A DNA stretch of 64,000 bases from Hemicordylus capensis (taxonomy: Eukaryota; Chordata; Lepidosauria; Squamata; Cordylidae), in contig NC_069657.1 of assembly GCF_027244095.1 (NCBI RefSeq), positions 8,070,001 through 8,134,000 on the forward strand, given 5' to 3'. Below are positions 20,155 to 48,377 of this stretch, in pieces. How positions within the stretch are numbered: the first letter of the stretch is position 1; every line of letters starts with the position of its first letter. The notes under the pieces are model-generated. The model was given only the letters and a program-made list of their open reading frames with translations, searched no databases and was not told the DNA's origin. Position numbers and translations under genes: made by a program.

Positions 20155-20262
20155 GGGGAGGAAAGCCGGTCTTGTAGTAGCAAGCATGCAACGTCCCCTT
20201 TGTAAGCAGGGTCCACCTTGGTTTGCATTTGGACAGGTCACTCTCCATGTGAGGGCTGTCTG
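20155..20262 (+). mobile_element. 5S-headed SINE, head only
   Basis: GGAAAGCCGGTCTTGTAGTA, GTAAGCAGGGTCCACCTTGG and TTTGGACAGGTCACTCTCC retain the 5S-like head. The body is replaced by an L2-like 3' end at 20263-20465. Confidence 0.65.
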
Positions 20263-20432
20263 CAGTGATTTAAAATGTTCAATGTTGGTTTTAAATGATT
20301 TCAGTGTTTAAATGATTTTAAATGTTTGATTTAAATTTGAAACATTTGATAAAATAAATAAATTTAGTTTTGATTCTAATTGTTTTTATTTGGATGTAAA
20401 CCACCCTGAGCCGTTTTTGGAAGGGCGGTATA

Positions 20433-20463
<31 letters not shown>

Positions 20464-20465
20464 AT
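20263..20465 (+). mobile_element. L2-like LINE 3' end with (TAAA)n
   Basis: GATGTAAACCACCCTGAGCC, TTTTGGAAGGGCGGTATATA and an (AAATA)n tail form the classical L2-like end. Confidence 0.6.
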
Positions 20466-20478
20466 AGGATTTCTCCTT

Positions 20479-20680
20479 TGGGGATGGGGCCACAGCTCAG
20501 TGGTAGAGCATCTGCTTTGCATGCAGAAAGTTCCAGGTTCAATCCCTGGCAGCACCTCACGGTGGGGCTGGGAAAGAGCCTTGCCTGAAACATTGGAGAG
20601 CCGCTACCAGTCAGTGTAGACAATACTGAGCTAGATGGACCAGTAGCTTGACTCAGTATTGGGCAGCTTTCTATGTACAT
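20479..20680 (+). mobile_element. tRNA-Ala-like SINE, best-preserved copy
   Basis: The head GGGGCCACAGCTCAGTGGTA, GAGCATCTGCTTTGCATGCA and AGGTTCAATCCCTGGCAGC aligns over its full length with a vertebrate tRNA-Ala, including A-box and B-box. The body GAGAGCCGCTACCAGTCAGT and tail TTGGGCAGCTTTCTATGTAC follow. It lies just beyond the MAPK1IP1L polyadenylation region. Confidence 0.85.
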
Positions 20681-20799
20681 TACCAAAGCTAAAATTCCCA
20701 CAGCTCTTTGTGGGGTGTGGGAAGCCATGACAGTCACAGGAGTTAAATAAAAAATCTACACAAGTACCCAAAGTCAGAGCAGTTAAGCAGCATAATGAA

Positions 20800-39290
<18,491 letters not shown>

Positions 39291-39480
39291 CCGGGAGAGG
39301 AAAGCACCTCGGGTCACGTGATGCTCGGGCCGCGCCCACCCAATCGGGAGCCCGCGGAATAGCAGGCGGGAGGCAGTCATGTGACACAGGCCGTCTTCCT
39401 GAGGGGAGGGGGCGCTGTCGCAGCGTCGAGCCGCGGCCCGCCGTGCCTTCGAGGCAGCATCTCTGGAGCGCTCCCTCCTG

Positions 39481-39882
39481 GTAGGAGGATAGGACTGCAG
39501 GCACATATCTCGCCCTCGGCAAGCACCACTCGGTGGGGTGGAATTTGAACTCACGACCTTGGAATGGTTCCCAATTTCTTAATGTATGTATGTATGTATG
39601 TATACCTCTTGGTCTGGCTGCAAGATTAGGAACTGACATTGGGTGCAGGGTTTTATATGCTGGGGATCTCAGCGTTTTATGTATGCATTTTCTTAGGCAT
39701 GCATTATTTGATTTGGTTGCCATTTGTTCTACTGTAGCCTTGCCTTCCAGAAGTTGGATGTGTGGATATTCGCTGCAAAAAAACCTTCATCCTCTAATGA
39801 GATTGCTGCAAATCTAGATGTCAAAGGCACAATAACGGGCCAAGTTGGTTTTTCTCTGATCAGCTGGCATGGCAACCCTACC
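39481..39882. other. Unassigned stretch upstream of MAPK1IP1L
   Basis: It contains a (TGTA)n run at 39583-39602 and AATTTGAACTCACGACCTTG, a possible SINE scrap. No exon of a divergent gene is evident. Confidence 0.45.
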
Positions 39883-40079
39883 AGGATGAGGTAGGTACTC
39901 CTAGTACAAGGTCTGAGTGGTTTACCATTGCCTTCCTCCCACGCAGTGTGAGATGATGCCTTTGCTATTGTCACTGAAGTGAGCATCCACCTTCTCCAGC
40001 ACCTTCCTGTATCACTGCTGCTGGAATATAGGTGACTACAAATACATATTTATACCGGAAGGGCGGCATAGAAATTGAA

Positions 40080-40124
40080 TTATTATTATTATTATTATTA
40101 TTATTAATAATAATAATAATAATA
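40080..40124. repeat. (ATT)n/(AAT)n microsatellite
   Basis: TTA units change to TAA units near the middle, forming a self-complementary run. Confidence 0.9.
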
Positions 40125-40146
40125 TTTACTAGGCACAGATGGGAAG

Positions 40147-40561
40147 CAGGGGTGGAGCCACCATTGAGCCAACGGCTTCAAAGAACCTGGGCCGCGCACA
40201 ATCCGGTAGTGCCTCGCAGCCCCGACACCCACCCCCCACGTCTGACATCAGATGCGGGGGTGCTGGTTTAGCTCCTGAGCAGGGGCCATGCAGCCCCTTC
40301 GGGAGCTAAACTAAGGCTGGTGCTACTTTTGCAGCGCAGCCAGGAGTAGCTCTTCCCTGCCACGCAGCCCTTTCAGGAGTTAAAAGGCTGGTGCTGTGTT
40401 CATAGCGCTTAGTTTAGCTCCCAAAGGGGCCGCGCAGCCCTGGAACGGAGCCTTGCCAGACCACGCCCCCCCCCGCATCTGACATCAGGCGCAGGGAGCG
40501 GGGTCAGTGGGGCGGCCGCTGCGGCCACACACGGGCCTCTGGCAGTCAGGCTCCGTGCCTG
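40147..40561. mobile_element. hAT-like element (GGAGCC ends), 8-bp duplication
   Basis: Ends CAGGGGTGGAGCC and GGCTCCGTGCCTG are inverted. ATGGGAAG (40139-40146) and TTGGGAAG (40562-40569) flank it, seven of eight matching. It contains two CATCTGACATCAG-type palindromes and GGGAGCTAAAC blocks. No transposase frame is present. Confidence 0.85.
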
Positions 40562-40645
40562 TTGGGAAGCACACCAGCGGGAATTCAAACTAACAGCCTC
40601 TCGCTCCCTAGGCAAGTTGTTTCCCTGCTACACCACCACAGCTGA

Positions 40646-40939
40646 TATTCTGTGCATCGAACAGACATGCTATGCAGCCTCTGGAAGTGGGCAGTTCTGT
40701 CTAAGAGAGAAAGTGCCAATGTTGACTGAAGCTATCCCTGGAGCTCTCCCCCCCCCAATATTTTTTTCACAATTTCAGTCCATTAAGCTCCCCAGGATTG
40801 TTTTGAGAAGTCACCTGGAGACTGAGGCTGATCCCTGGGGACCTCAGGCAAATCCTGCAGGGTTAGCAACCATAGTAGGGCAAAGAAGCGTGGGCTGCAC
40901 CAAACATCCCCCCCCCCACCATACACCTTGTGTCTGGAA
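40646..40939. other. Unassigned non-coding stretch
   Basis: C-rich runs at 40750-40757 and 40910-40917 flank otherwise unremarkable DNA. Confidence 0.4.
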
Positions 40940-41249
40940 GGCACTTTCCAGATTACACCCTTCAACAGGGTCATGGCAGATCTCTGGAGTGTGCTTCCAC
41001 ACTTCTTGCGTTGTGACACCGCAGTCCCTACGTTGACAGCAGGGTGCCGTTCACATTGCCGATGCCTTGTTTCCAATTTAATCGCTGCGATACAGTGCTA
41101 TGATGTTGTGTATCCGGCATCAAAAAAGTTGCTGTTTTGGGGGGTTGTTAGTTTCCATGAGACTGTTCCCCCTGCTGTTTACGTGTTGAATGTGATTTGC
41201 CTGAACGGAAGCATTTTGCTGCTTTTGAGGAGCTAAACTGGAAAGCGCC
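40940..41249. mobile_element. Harbinger-like MITE, copy 1
   Basis: Ends GGCACTTTCCAGATTACAC and GCTAAACTGGAAAGCGCC are inverted. Internal CGCAGTCCCTACGTTGACAG and GTTCACATTGCCGATGCCTT match copy 2 at 41746-42048 in the opposite orientation. No coding capacity is seen. Confidence 0.75.
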
Positions 41250-41379
41250 AAAGTGTTCCTAGAAAACAGGAGTCCCTGTCATGATTTGCTGTAGCACTAG
41301 GGGGCACTGTAATGATACTAAAACTTCTTAAAGGAGTCAACACCCAACCAGCAAGAAGTATACCTAATCCAACTTGAGG

Positions 41380-42480
41380 GCACTTAATCAATCAATCAAT
41401 TCATTTATTTATTTTAACACATTTGTATACCACCCAAAACTCACATCTCTGGGTGGTTTACAACAAAACAATACAAATTGAAACAAAATTTAAAATGTTA
41501 AAACATTAAAATCAGTTAAAATTTAACACAGTGTAAAAACTGTGTTATTAAAACTATTAAAACTGTAAATCTAATTAAAAGCCTGTGTGAACAAATGTGT
41601 CCTGTCTTTTAAAAAGTGGTCAGAGATGGGGAGGCTCTTATTTCAGCAGGGAGCACATTCCAAAGCCCTGGGGCAGCAATGGAGAAGGCCCATCCCTGAG
41701 TAGCCACCAGAGTTGCTGGTGGCAGCTGCAGACGAACCCCTCCTGGGGGCTTCCCAGATGACACGCTGTTCAGCAGTAAAATGCTTTGGCTTGGCAGGAT
41801 CGTTTTGAAAACATAAATAGCTTGTGCAACCCACCTGCAACGGGAAAATACAGCTATTTATTTGCAATGCACATGCAACGTTGTAGGACTAAAACAAAAG
41901 GATAAAATGCAAAAGAAGGCATCGGAAATGTGAACAGCACCTTGCTGTCAGCTCAGGGACTGTGATGTCGAAACACAGGCAGCAGTTAAGTGGAAGGACA
42001 CTTAATAGACGTAGTGATACTGTTGTAGTGGGTAATCTGGAAAGTGCCCTGATGATCTCAATGGGCAGTGGGGTTCATAGAGAAGAAAACATTCTTTTAA
42101 ATATTCAGGACCTAAGCTATTTTGGGCTTTGTATAGCCAGCACCTTGTATTTTGCCTGGAAACTGATTGGTAGCCAGTGTAGCTCTTTCAATACAGGAGT
42201 AATATGGTCTCTCCGAGATGACCCAGAGACCAGCCTGGCTGCCACATTCTGGACCAACTGCAGTTTCCGGACTACATACAAGGGCAGCCCCACATAGAGC
42301 GCATTGCAGTAGTCAAGTCTGGAGATTACCAGCAAATGTACTACCATTCTGAGGTCGTCTGTCTCAAGAAACGGACGGAGTTGGCGTTTCAGCCGAAGCT
42401 GATAGAAAGCACCTCTGGCCACTGCCTCAACCTGGGACACCAGGGGGACGCTTGGATCGAGAAGCACCCCCAGACTGTGT
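41380..42480 (-). mobile_element. L2 LINE fragment, split by a MITE
   Basis: The minus frame at 42117-42467 reads QVEAVARGAFYQLRLKRQLR, ISRLDYCNALYVGLPLYVV and LVQNVAARLVSGSSRRDHIT, the L2 reverse-transcriptase C-terminal region. The 3'UTR runs to about 41380 with the AAACCACCC-type tail and (ATAAA). A 303-bp MITE interrupts it at 41746-42048; across the gap, CCTCCTG joins ATGATCTCA as in the L2 at 49.0 kb. Confidence 0.9.
41746..42048. mobile_element. Harbinger-like MITE, copy 2, nested in L2
   Basis: Ends GGGGCTTCCCAGAT and ATCTGGAAAGTGCC are inverted. The L2 trinucleotide CTG is duplicated (41743-41745 and 42049-42051). A 3-bp target duplication and G-rich ends fit PIF/Harbinger. The uninterrupted L2 at 49.0 kb shows the empty site. 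Confidence 0.8.
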
Positions 42481-43164
42481 ACCTGTTCCTTTTGGGAAAG
42501 TGTGACCCGATATATTTATTAGCCAATGGCTACTATATTTATTAGCCAATACAAATATATAATTGTATAGACATAGATAGAATGAGACTCTATCTATGTG
42601 GTCACTAAGAGTTGACATCGACTTGACGGCACTTAATCAATCAATGTCTATATTAACAGTCATTCACAAAACTTCCCTTCAAATAGATACTCAGATTACT
42701 CATCAAAAATGTTTTGATGCACATAAAATATCAGTAAAGAACCTTACAGTTTTGATGTTCAGAAAACTAACCCAGGCTTTTAAACATCAAAAACTGTTAA
42801 TGCAGTCCTACAGGTCTGCAGGCTATTTGAAATACAGTTAGATACTAACTCTCTATGGAAAATGGAATCAAATTGTCCTCTCTTGAAAAGAAGCTAGGAA
42901 GGTTAGTGGAGAAGACATCTGGTCAAAGTGCATCTGAATTATACTGGAAATTGGAAGAATGAAGGATTTGCTATACAATTAAGACCCATTTGAGGACTTT
43001 CTGATACTGAGGTGGTGAGTAGGAGAATCAAATGGAATCTCTGGCTGGCTTTGGGGATCAGGGGAAGGGCTCTTCCCTACCCCAGACCACCCCCCAGATG
43101 ATCGTGTGCAAGGCTTTCATATCTGAAGAGGGCTCCAGTTATATCTGAATAGGGCTCCAGCTTG
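42481..43164. other. AT-rich stretch with a Bov-B/Sauria tail scrap
   Basis: TATTTATTAGCCAATGGC/TACTATATTTATTAGCCAATAC is a short direct repeat at 42513-42550. GGTCACTAAGAGTTGACATC with GACTTGACGGCACTTAATCA (42600-42645) is a Bov-B-type 3' tail on the plus strand. The rest is unassigned. Confidence 0.5.
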
Positions 43165-43630
43165 CTTATTCGCTTCCAAGTTCAATTTTTAGGTCCTGGT
43201 TTTGACCTCCAGAGTCTTGCAGGGCTTGGCGCCTGTCTACCAACAGACCCGCCTCTCCCATCCAGTTACATCCCGTCTGGTCAGATCTTCTCAGACGGCC
43301 CTTTTGTCGGTCCCTGATTTCTGAGAGGTTCGGGGTGCTAGGACACATGAAAGGGCTTTTTCGGTTGCTGCCCCACTTCTCTAGAACTCCTTTCCCCTTC
43401 AGATTCGTTTAGCCCCATCCTTACTGATTTTTAAATCTCTACTGAAGACTTTTCTTTTTTGCCAGGCTTTTGCCCTGTAGTTTACTTCATTTGTTTTTTG
43501 TTAGTTACTTTAATTTTTAATTTAGAATGTAATTTTTAATGTTGTCTTGCTTTGCTTTGCATGTTTTTGTACACCGCCCAGAGTCTTCGGAGTGGGCGGT
43601 ATATTAAATGTTTCAAATAAATAAATAAAT
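43165..43630 (+). mobile_element. L2-type LINE 3' fragment
   Basis: Plus strand: GTCTTGCAGGGCTTGGCGCC, TGATTTCTGAGAGGTTCGGG, CTTTTTCGGTTGCTGCCCCA and ATCCTTACTGATTTTTAAATC, the end of the L2 reverse-transcriptase frame with many interruptions. It closes with GTACACCGCCCAGAGTCTTC, GGGCGGTATATTAAATG and (AAATA)n. Confidence 0.8.
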
Positions 43631-43914
43631 ATCATAAACAGTAGTCCTAGTGATCAGCCTGTATCATTTCAGAGAGTGCCGGTGGGGGCACAAAAGGCTG
43701 ACCACTCCTCCAATTAAAAAGAAAAAGAAAAAATCCCTACACATAGATGGAATGAAATTGGATTATATTCCGTCTTTCCGATGAATTACAGCAGTAATTA
43801 CAGTTTGGCCAGGATCAGAAGTACAGAGCACATGGAGGATGCATGTTCCCCTCAGCCCATGGTCCCAGTGAAAATAGCTCCTGCCCAACTTGGAATTTGT
43901 CCCAGGAGGAACTT

Positions 43915-44068
43915 AGGGACATAGGAAGCTACCATATACTGAGTCCAACCATTGGCCCATCTAGCTCAGTACTGTCCACACTGACTGGCAGCGGCTCTCC
44001 AAGATTTCAGGCAGGAGAATCTCACAGACCTACCTGGAGATGCTTCCAGGGACTGAACCTGGGACCTT
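43915..44068 (-). mobile_element. tRNA-Ala-like SINE, head missing
   Basis: GACATAGGAAGCTACCATAT, CTGGCAGCGGCTCTCCAAG and CAGGGACTGAACCTGGGACC, cut at the B-box where the next repeat begins. The head remnant CTGACCTTCTGCC reappears at about 44316, so the next repeat was inserted into this SINE. Confidence 0.75.
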
Positions 44069-44315
44069 ATTATTTATTTATTTATTTATTCGATTTCTAT
44101 ACTGCCCTTCCAAAAATAGCTCAGGGCGGTTTACACAGAGAAATAACAAATAAATAAGATGGATCCCTGTCCCCAAAGGGCTCACAATCTAAAAAGAAAC
44201 ATAAGATAGACACTAGCAACAGTCACTGTGCTGGGGATGGATAGGGCCAGTTACTCTCCCCCTGCTAAAGAGCATCACCATGTTAAAAAGTGCCTCTTTG
44301 CCAGGTTAGCAGGGG
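44069..44315 (-). mobile_element. L2-like 3'-end repeat nested in SINE
   Basis: TTATTTATTCGATTTCTATA, CAGGGCGGTTTACACAGAGA, CCCCAAAGGGCTCACAATCT and CAGTTACTCTCCCCCTGCTA. The SINE's GGGACCTT and GACCTTCTGCCGGCAAGCC on either side show the nesting. Confidence 0.65.
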
Positions 44316-44379
44316 TTCTGACCTTCTGCCGGCAAGCCAATTTATTGTGGCTGGGGCTGGGCATTATGGGAGTGAACAT

Positions 44380-45490
44380 CAGAACAGCCCAGCTGGATCA
44401 GGCACAAGGATCATCGGGTCCAGCATCCTGTTTCACACAGTGGCCCACCAGATGCCTCTGGGGAGCCCACAGGCAAGAGGTATGTGCACGCCCTCTCTCC
44501 TCCTACTGCTCCCCTGCAACTGATGTTGAGAGGCATCGTGCCTCTGAGGCTGGAGGTGGCCTATAGCCCTCAGACTAGTAGCCATTGATACACCTGTCCT
44601 CCATAAATTTGTCCAAGCCCCTCTTAAAGCCATCCAAGCTGGTGGCCATCACCACATCCCATGGCAAAGAATTTCATAGATTAATTATGCGCTGTGTGAA
44701 AAATTGCTTCCTCTTGTTGGTCCTAAATTTCCCAACCTTCAGTTTCATGGGGTGACCCCTGGTTCTAGTGTTGTGAGAGAGGGAGAAAAATTCCTCTCTG
44801 TCCACCGTCTCCGCTCTATGCAAAATTTTATACACCTCAATCATGTCTCCCCTTAGTTGCCTCTTTTCCAAGGTAAAGAGCCCCAATTGCTGTAGCTGGC
44901 CTCATAAGGAAGGTGCTCCAGGCCCCTGATCATCTTGGTTGCCCTCTTCTGAACCTTTTCCAGTTCTGCAATGCCTTTCTTAAGATACGGTGACCAGAAC
45001 TGCACTCAGTACTCCAAGTGTGGCCACACCATAGATTTGTATAAGGGCATTATAATATTAGAAGTTTTATTTTCAATCCCCCTCCTAATGATTCCTAGCA
45101 ACAAATTAGCCTTTTCACAGCTGCCGCACACTGAGATGACACTTTCAATGAGCTGTCCACCATGACCCCAAGATTCCTCTCCTGGTCAATCACTGACAAC
45201 TCAGATCCTATCAGTATATATGTGAGGTTGGTGTTTTTTTGCCCCAATGTGCATCACTTGACACTTGCTTACGCTGAACCGCTTTTTCAATTTTGTCGCC
45301 CAGTCCCCCAGTTTGGAGAGATCTTTTTGCAGTTCCTCACAATCTGTTGTGGATTTCACTACCCTAGATAGTTTTGTGTCCTCTGCAAATCTGGCCACTT
45401 CGCTGCTCACTCCAACTTCCAGATTGTTTATGAACAAGTCAAAGAGCACTGGTCCCAGTACCAAGTTAGGCTTGACCCTCTCTCCCTGCA
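44380..45490 (-). mobile_element. CR1 LINE, ORF2 3' third and 3'UTR
   Basis: The minus frame includes VLGPVLFDLFINNLEVGVSS, EVARFAEDTKLSRVVKST and KCQVMHIGAKK, the CR1 reverse transcriptase from motif B' to D. The catalytic FADD reads FAED, so this copy is dead. The C-terminal LFTLEKRQLRGDMIEVYK part lies at 44674-44886. The 3' end is at about 44380 (CAGAACAGCCCAGCTGGATC). Confidence 0.92.
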
Positions 45491-46204
45491 GACGATTGCA
45501 TAGCCTGTCCTGGGCGGCTGGATCAGCTGCCCAGACGATGATCAGCTCCGGCATGGACCCAGTTGGGACGGTGGGGTTCAGGGGCCTCCCAGCCCCTGGA
45601 AGTCCCAGAATGAGCGCAAGTGTGTGGGGCATTCTGGGGAGCTTCCTGACACTGGGATGGTTGTTGTAGCCTCCCCATCTGGGGGGCTACTCGTAAATCG
45701 CTACGGCGCTGCCTGCGATGACACATGAGCATTTAACCTGCATTTGGGAGCAGGAGCAGCAGGCCACTTAAGAGCCTTGCCACCGTGGTGCCGCCAGGAG
45801 CCGCTTGGGTCCTGGCGGGTCTCATGACCAGCCGAAACCGGGCTGGGCTCCCTTAGCCCAGTTCCGGCTGGTCGCAAGAATCGCCTCGTGGCGTTGTGCT
45901 CCTGCCTAGGTTCTGTTCCCAGGTCCCAATCCAGCCTTGGTGCCTGGCTCAGACCATCTTTGCCCTGCTGGGCTTGGGCATGGACACCCACAAGGGAACG
46001 GCAGTATTTAAACCAGAATACAAAAAGAAGCTTCAAATGAGCTCTTGAATGCATAAAAGATATTAAAACAACTTACAGATTTCCCCACAAAACATAAGCT
46101 AAAATAAAACCAAGCAAACATTTTGGTGTAATACCCCATCCTCCGTTTAGCTGAAGGCACTTAAATGCAGAAGCTGAGAACCAAAAGCAGCAAACAGACC
46201 ATAT
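45491..46204. other. Unassigned GC-rich then AT-rich stretch
   Basis: CAGTTGGGACGGTGGGGTTC to about 45990 is moderately GC-rich with no recognised family. It may be a non-coding element inserted at the CR1 break. The remainder resembles nothing I know. Confidence 0.4.
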
Positions 46205-46605
46205 GTAACACATGAGGGAGATTAACTCTTTCTGTGACCGATGAGGTATCTCATGGCTTCTTTCACTTCATCCTTAACCTTAATATTAGGTTTCGATTGT
46301 TCTGTGGACATTGTGTCCTTGATCTTATGTCTCATTCAGTTCCCTCCAGCGGTCAATACTGATACTTTTGTTTTGGCCGCTTTTCCATTCTGTTCGTCTT
46401 TCATATGTATTGCCCATGGATTTGTTCAACTGCTATTATGCCGCATATCAGCCAGGTATTCTTTATATTTTTTCATTAATGGTCTTCCTGTTTCTCCAGC
46501 ATAGAACGCCGGACATTCCACACATTTGGTATTATACACTACCTGCTTCACCTCACCAGTCCTCATCCTCATCCAGTGTAAGGTGGTGAAGGTGAAGGTG
46601 GTAGT
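46205..46605 (-). mobile_element. Penelope-like element fragment (GIY-YIG endonuclease)
   Basis: The minus-strand translation contains VVYNTKCVECPAFYAGETGR followed by PLMKKYKEYLADMRHNSS. The spacing VVY..C..C..YAGETGR..L..R is the GIY-YIG endonuclease found at the C-terminus of Penelope-like retroelements. The frame stops soon after but the following bases continue in a related style. The reverse transcriptase part is not seen. A cellular GIY-YIG gene is much less likely in this context. Confidence 0.75.
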
Positions 46606-46784
46606 GTATAAAAGCCGGGTCTGCCCTCGGAAGACTACGGGGCTGTTCACACGACCGCGCTGGTGGGCGGATGAGTGAGAGGGAAGGCAGGGTTCAACTT
46701 CCCTTGCCCCAGACGACTGCTGCTGTCTCTTGGGATTCCCCCAAGAGATGGGCGTCTCTGTGTACATCAGGGCTAGTAGTAGCT

Positions 46785-47089
46785 TCATAGGAACATAGGA
46801 AGCTGCCATATACTGAGTCGGATCATGGGTCTATCAAGCTCAGTATTGTCTTCACAGACTGGCAGCGGTTTCTTCAAGGTTGCAGGCAGGAATCTCTTTC
46901 AGCTCTTTCATCTTGGAGATGCCAGGGAGGGAACTTGGAACCTAGATACTCTTCCCAGAGCAGCTCCATCCCCTGAGGGGAATATCTTACAGTGCTCACA
47001 CTTCTAGTCTCCCTTTCATCTGCAACCAGGGTGGACCCTGCTTAGCTAAGGGGACAAGTCATGCTTCCTACCACAAGACCAGCTCTCCT
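46785..47089 (-). mobile_element. 5S-rRNA-headed SINE, complete
   Basis: Minus strand: head TTAGCTAAGCAGGGTCCACC and AAGGGAGACTAGAAGTG, middle AAGATATTCCCCTCAGGGGA, and tail TATATGGCAGCTTCCTATG. It is one of the best full copies. Confidence 0.85.
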
Positions 47090-47547
47090 TAGTAAAATCC
47101 TAAGTAAAATCCTGATATATTTCACATTAATTCTTCCATTCAAAATATATTTTCTCTGCTGCAAATCCAAGTGATTTGGATGGAGTCAGCCTTTCAAGTC
47201 AGCATGTTTAGGATTGCAGCCTTATTCTAATTATGTTTACATGTAATTTAATTTAAGCGATGTTTCCAGGAGGGTGCTTGCCCCGCCCTCCTCTCTTTTA
47301 GATTGTGTGGGCACAAACCTATTTCACGTTTTGTAATTGGTTTAATATGCTTTTTATGTGCAACATCATATCATAGTATTGTTGTTATATCACCTCGGTC
47401 ACAATCTTAGCCCTATAATCCTGACCGCTTGGTAACATCATTGCCTTTGAACTGAGCTGACTCTGTCAAATGTGCTTTCCAAATATGGCTTTGCTAATAA
47501 CATATAAATAACTGGATTGTATTTTGTTGTTTTTGTTCTATCCCCAG
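47090..47547. other. Unassigned; possible intron upstream of terminal exon
   Basis: No recognised repeat. The last 30 bases form a T-rich tract (TTGTTGTTTTTGTTCTATCCCCAG) that looks like a splice acceptor. Confidence 0.4.
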
Positions 47548-48217
47548 GGATCTTTATGACGACGACAACAGAGTGAATTCCATGGAAATCGCCTAATTCG
47601 TCTGACTCTTAGAGTTATTAAGGAAATGCCCACTGGTTCCTCTTTCCATTTACGAAAGAAGGAAGAGATTATGCTGGAGAGCCTCATTTGCGAGAGAGCA
47701 GCCGGTCTCCCTTGGGGAGTTTTATGGACATTTCAGTGATAAATTAAAAGACGGGAGCTTTCAGGCTCAGTGCACGCAAGCCTTGTGTGTGTTTCAAGGG
47801 GCCCACATGCTTTGGAGAACAAGCCATTTGCACCACAGGAACCCCAACTCCAGTGGCTGGTTCTTGGGGTGTGGTGGGGGGTTGCGTTTGCCACTGGGTT
47901 TGATTTCTCTCAGCCCAAGACCCGTTCCATACGGCTCACCCATGGGAGATCTCCCTCCGATGCTGCCCACGATAAAGGATGGTTTGCCAGGGCAGAAGTG
48001 GGGAATTGCGGAAATACTCTGGTGGCCTTGGCCGACATTTGAGGAAGTCCAATTGTATAATTGAGGCAATCAATCTCTTCTTCAACTCTGTAAGGTTGCT
48101 GACTGTACTGCTAAACTCATTTCCATCATCGCTTGCCAAACCCATTGTCCTCATTATTCTTCACCACTGCTTTACCCATCTGATGATAGATGCCAACAGC
48201 CTTCTTCTGTGACAGTG

Positions 48218-48256
<39 letters not shown>

Positions 48257-48290
48257 ATGCAAATTAAAGTTGCCTCCTTCATAACTGTGT
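47548..48290 (+). CDS. Candidate terminal exon of an unrecognised plus-strand gene
   Basis: After a T/C-rich tract and CCCAG, the exon would read (G)DLYDDDNRVNSMEIA and stop (TAA 47594-47596). A repeat-free 3'UTR follows, an ATTAAA at 48263-48268 and a TGTGTGTTTTT stretch 20-30 bases later, which is the expected order of poly(A) signal and GU-rich element. I do not recognise the peptide. The preceding exons are not found; the gene would run from the left, opposite to MAPK1IP1L. It may be a chance arrangement: only 15 codons are involved. A (CT)n run lies inside the UTR. Confidence 0.3.
48221..48253. repeat. (CT)n microsatellite
   Basis: An uninterrupted run of 16 CT units. Confidence 0.95.
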
Positions 48291-48377
48291 GTTTTTATTA
48301 TCATTATTACTCCAGTCTCAGTATATATGTATGTACAGAAAATACATGTACAAAATACAGGAGGCCCTTGTTATTTT

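Larger units (their letters stand above)
39883..40645 (-). mobile_element. Sauria-type SINE split by later insertions
   Basis: The 3' half (ATTGCCTTCCTCCCACGCAG to CTGTATCACTGCTGCTGGAA) lies at 39883-40032. The 5' half (ACACCAGCGGGAATTCAAAC to CCCTGCTACACCACC) lies at 40571-40645. Between them sit a (TTA)n-bearing tail and a hAT element. Confidence 0.7.

Noticed and set aside
20479-20550. Genuine tRNA-Ala gene
   Set aside because: The tRNA-like part is continuous with the SINE body and tail seen in many other copies.
46426-46809. Cellular GIY-YIG protein gene
   Set aside because: The frame runs into a SINE and lacks introns or other domains; a Penelope-like remnant is simpler.
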